From Mya arenaria (taxonomy: Eukaryota > Mollusca > Bivalvia > Myida > Myidae): 64,000 nucleotides of DNA. Within the stretch, counting starts at the first letter, position 1. Every line of letters starts with the position of its first letter. This document shows, one piece after another, positions 60,960 through 64,000 of the stretch. The notes beneath the pieces were generated by a model. The model was not told the origin of the DNA. It searched no databases and was given only the letters and a program-made list of their open reading frames with translations. Location: assembly GCF_026914265.1 (NCBI RefSeq), contig NC_069130.1, forward strand, positions 14,465,886 to 14,529,885, written 5' to 3'. The position numbers and the translations under genes are program-made.

Positions 60960-63530
60960 TGAGAAATTAAAAAATAATGCCCTTAAATGATCAATATTAA
61001 TTACAAAATACTAAAAAAATAAAATTGATTAAGTATTTGTTGTTCATTACACAGAGTTCAGATTTGTATGTATACAGCTTGGCTTTTGATATGCTTTTAT
61101 TGACAAGAAAGCGTAGATTCTAATTCATTGAAGGTGTAATAATGTCAACAATTGTCTATAGTTACAACACAAAAAAGCAGTTCGTATAAATATTTAGCGT
61201 CATTTTCATACCTAGATGCTTCATCGGGGAAAGAAGGTTTTATCTCAGATTTCGCGTTGCTAATGCTTTAGATACCATGATTTTCCTGCTATACAATAAC
61301 AGAGAACTATTCACCCTATGATTTTTAAATGTTTATATTTCTAATAAGATGTTTTCTTTATTTTGCATAAAAACTTCGTTCCGGTGTATTCTTGGTGTAG
61401 TTTTAGGCATACGCCTTTTAATTTATATTAGCACTTATATGCCCTGATACACTGAAGCATAAAATAACTTCAATAGGTCTGTGTTTAGTACTGTTTACAC
61501 GGGGAAAATTGAAGATTTTAATTTGCTGTACTCTTTCCGACTAAAGAAAAACATGAGAATTTGACATTGAATTATGCTTGTTTGTCTAAAGACAATATAG
61601 TTATACCAACATATCGCACACCATTTTAAAGGTATTTGACTCTTCTTTCCATGTCACTTATTTAAAAATGGATTGTTTATATGTTGGTTGAGAAATTTAC
61701 ATAAAACTGGACTCTACCGTGAAATCGGGTAAGTTTGAGTTACATACCTTGTTTCTTGTTTGTATATGAAAGACACTAAATATCTTCAGATGTGTTGTTT
61801 ATCTCATTGTATGTACCCAAAATGGTTTTATACAACATTTTAGTGACAAACAATGCTTCAGATGCCTGTGGTATTTTTATATAACAATATCGCTTCGCAT
61901 GTGTTTTAACAATCTTAATCGAAACAACAATAGCTTGGTAATTTTCAAGCAAGTCAGACTTTTTTTTCATTTTATTTTTTATGATAAATTTCGATTTAAA
62001 TAAAGTAGCCTTTCTTATTTAAATCGTTTTATCATTTAAAACATATTTAAAACCTTCACTACTTTCTATATTTATGACGTCATCTAACCGAGTTTGACGT
62101 CACCATTTCAAAGAAAGCAAATTTCGTTGACAATATAGTGCTTCTGTAACGATTTGTATTAAATATATTTCGTTTAAAATGCTCGGATAAAAATATTTTG
62201 TTTTAATTTCTTCGGATACTACATGTATTTCTGCAATGAATGAAGCGCGGGAAAAAGCATTGTTTTGTGGGACAATGCCAGCAGCCAAAACGGTAACGCT
62301 ATTGCATTTAAGGAAAGTGGCATTTTCACTATAAGCATAGTGTAATTTTTGTCCTCAAACATAACATTATAAACAGTTCAAATAAACTTCATATGTATTA
62401 TATAGCTGTAAACACCCTGAATCCCTGCATAATATACTGTCACATGCTTACTATACTAGTGTATGCATTCCTTACACTGCAGTATAAATGTGATGGTCAA
62501 AAAACTGGTTTAATACTTGTTTGGTTGACTGATTATACAATGTTCTATTGACATGTAAGTATATATTTTAGGAATAAAGATGGCTGTGAAAATGAAAATA
62601 CATTACTTCCTTATTTATCAAATACTGAACATGACCTGAATAAGCTTGTTAGACACAACTGAACATTATGAAAACTCAATTTGTATCATTTATATCATAA
62701 AGTCTATTATGAGTTTATACACAACTATATACTTTCATATCTCTTTCAATATACAAAACGAGTCAAGGAATTTAATGTAAACAAAAAAGTTACCTGTAAC
62801 GATCCTATCACTTCACACTCGATGTATGGACTGCGGTCTGTTATATATAGTAATTTACGTCCTGCTCTGTGAAACAGTCTGTGCTCTATTTTCTGTATTT
62901 GTTGAAATATTAAATGTATGAATATGGTAAAGAGGTTCGATGAATTTTCGAAAATAGTGTTTGCATTTGTTAAGACAGGTTATAAACTAAACAACAATAC
63001 CATTTTGATAATTGTCAGGACACTAATAAACAATGTAATATATAGTTAGTGTTTATGTGTGGTGTTCTACGTAATAAGGTCGGCATGCCGGGAACAGACA
63101 AGCGCCGAAAAAGTGATTTATAAAATTAAAATAAATGCTAAGTTTCTTAGTGTTGAGCACCAAATGCCTCAATTCTAGCCAGCGTGCATGGGCGAACATC
63201 TAAACAACCCACTTAATTATCCAATTAAGGACTTAATGAACATGTGACGGTTGTTTTCGTCCGAGGATGTCATAATTATTCAATGTGTACCTTACCTTTC
63301 ATATCACTGGCGTAAGCATGGGTGTAGACACTAAAGACTAGTTTATAACTTTAGTATAAATGCCAATAACATATTTTCTTTAATATCTGCGTACAATCTC
63401 AATCGTATGATGGCAAGAGTGATCGATGGTTCGTCACCACCAGAAAATGAGTGTTTTCAGTCCGTTATAGTGGTGTGTTAAAACGCAAAAATCTGGGCGT
63501 TATCAGTAGAAAACGTGCATTATTCAGTAA
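60960..63530. other. Far upstream flank of copy 4, no gene seen
   Basis: About 2.6 kb of AT-rich DNA. Apart from the paired CRE-like sites at 62075-62102, nothing is supported; ORFs are all under 70 codons. Confidence 0.4.
62075..62102. promoter_or_regulatory. Two perfect CRE palindromes 20 bp apart
   Basis: TGACGTCA occurs at 62075-62082 and again at 62095-62102. This 8-bp palindrome is the consensus site for CREB/ATF-family factors. A spacing of 20 bp (about two helical turns) puts both on one face of the helix. No adjacent gene start is recognised; HSPA12 copy 4 begins 2.1 kb away. Confidence 0.35.
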
Positions 63531-63536
63531 ATTCAC

Positions 63537-63895
63537 GTGCCGTTAATGACCGGCTTTTTGTTTTACATACGCGCTACCAGGGCCCGCATCATAACATCGC
63601 TGAGTGACCTGGTTTCTGGCCGAAAGTGGGTCAACGATGCAAACGTTTGCACAAAAATGACGGTATTGTGTACCAGGTTCTTGATATTGTTAAAGACTGG
63701 CCCGCCCTTAAATTATTATTAAATTATTATATTAAGTCAATTCACAATGGAGCAACCGCGAAAGTGTTTCGTCATGAGTTAGAACCAGCAACGCAAAGCC
63801 GCCTGAGTCCAAAGCGCAAGATGCGGAACGCGGTATTTCCATCATTAAATAATATGCAGTTAAATACCGAAAAAGTAATCAACAAATATCACTAA
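63537..63895 (+). other. Overlapping ORFs in a GC-richer patch, unrecognised
   Basis: Two overlapping frames (61 and 89 codons). The 89-codon frame, 63626-63895, contains NDGIVYQVLDIVKDWPALKL and later PKRKMRNAVFPSLNN, and is less AT-biased than nearby chance ORFs. It might be an exon or a transposon scrap. No family is recognised and the window ends soon after. Confidence 0.2.
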
Positions 63896-64000
63896 CTATG
63901 TAGCTTTCGTTTTCATTCTATAGTATGCTAGCAGAGAGTTTAATTTTTGAATAAGTTCACTTTTATTTATTTACTACGAGAGCGTCTGTCGATGAATGAC

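Overview
The window looks like animal nuclear DNA, most likely from a bivalve mollusc. It is AT-rich, has genes with GT-AG introns, and is full of tRNA-derived SINEs, foldback MITE-like elements, minisatellites and a Polinton-type DNA polymerase fossil. Its only clear host genes are copies of an atypical HSP70 of the HSPA12A/HSPA12B type, a family known to be strongly expanded in bivalves. The organism is inferred; no species marker is present.

Layout: HSPA12 copy 1 (+, 1495-4674, intact); LINE scrap and MITEs (9.6-15.3 kb); repeat R1 copy A (16.6-17.5 kb); Polinton polymerase fossil (17.6-20.4 kb); HSPA12 3' remnant (21.2 kb); HSPA12 copy 2 (-, 25879-30598, intact); a long inverted duplication whose arms lie upstream of copies 2 and 3 (about 30.8-33.9 and 40.6-43.7 kb), with a second HSPA12 3' remnant (37.1 kb), a 30-bp minisatellite and two large palindromes between or beside the arms; HSPA12 copy 3 (+, 43.8-46.7 kb, decayed); a 1.3-kb minisatellite with 30-bp units (49.1-50.3 kb) and a 0.8-kb array of 37-bp units (51.1-51.9 kb); a MITE; R1 copy B (55.6-56.8 kb); HSPA12 copy 4 (-, 56870-59991, one frameshift); and about 4 kb with little recognisable content.

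All four main HSPA12 copies share four coding exons. Exon 1 is about 312 nt, exons 2 and 3 are exactly 219 and 136 nt, and exon 4 is 1049-1057 nt. They share intron phases 0, 0 and 1, and a degenerate tRNA-derived SINE lies upstream in the same antisense orientation. They therefore descend from one ancestor that already carried the SINE, through duplication and inversion. Copies 1 and 2 predict 573- and 571-residue proteins. Copy 3 has lost the conserved start codon and has an in-frame stop. Copy 4 carries a 2-nt insertion in exon 4. With the two 3' remnants there are six HSPA12 loci in 64 kb, a gene-family birth-and-death array.

I found no operon, CRISPR array, rRNA or true tRNA gene. The unusual content is the genomic architecture: the inverted gene duplication, minisatellites that keep their ancestral units at the edges, and several foldback element families.
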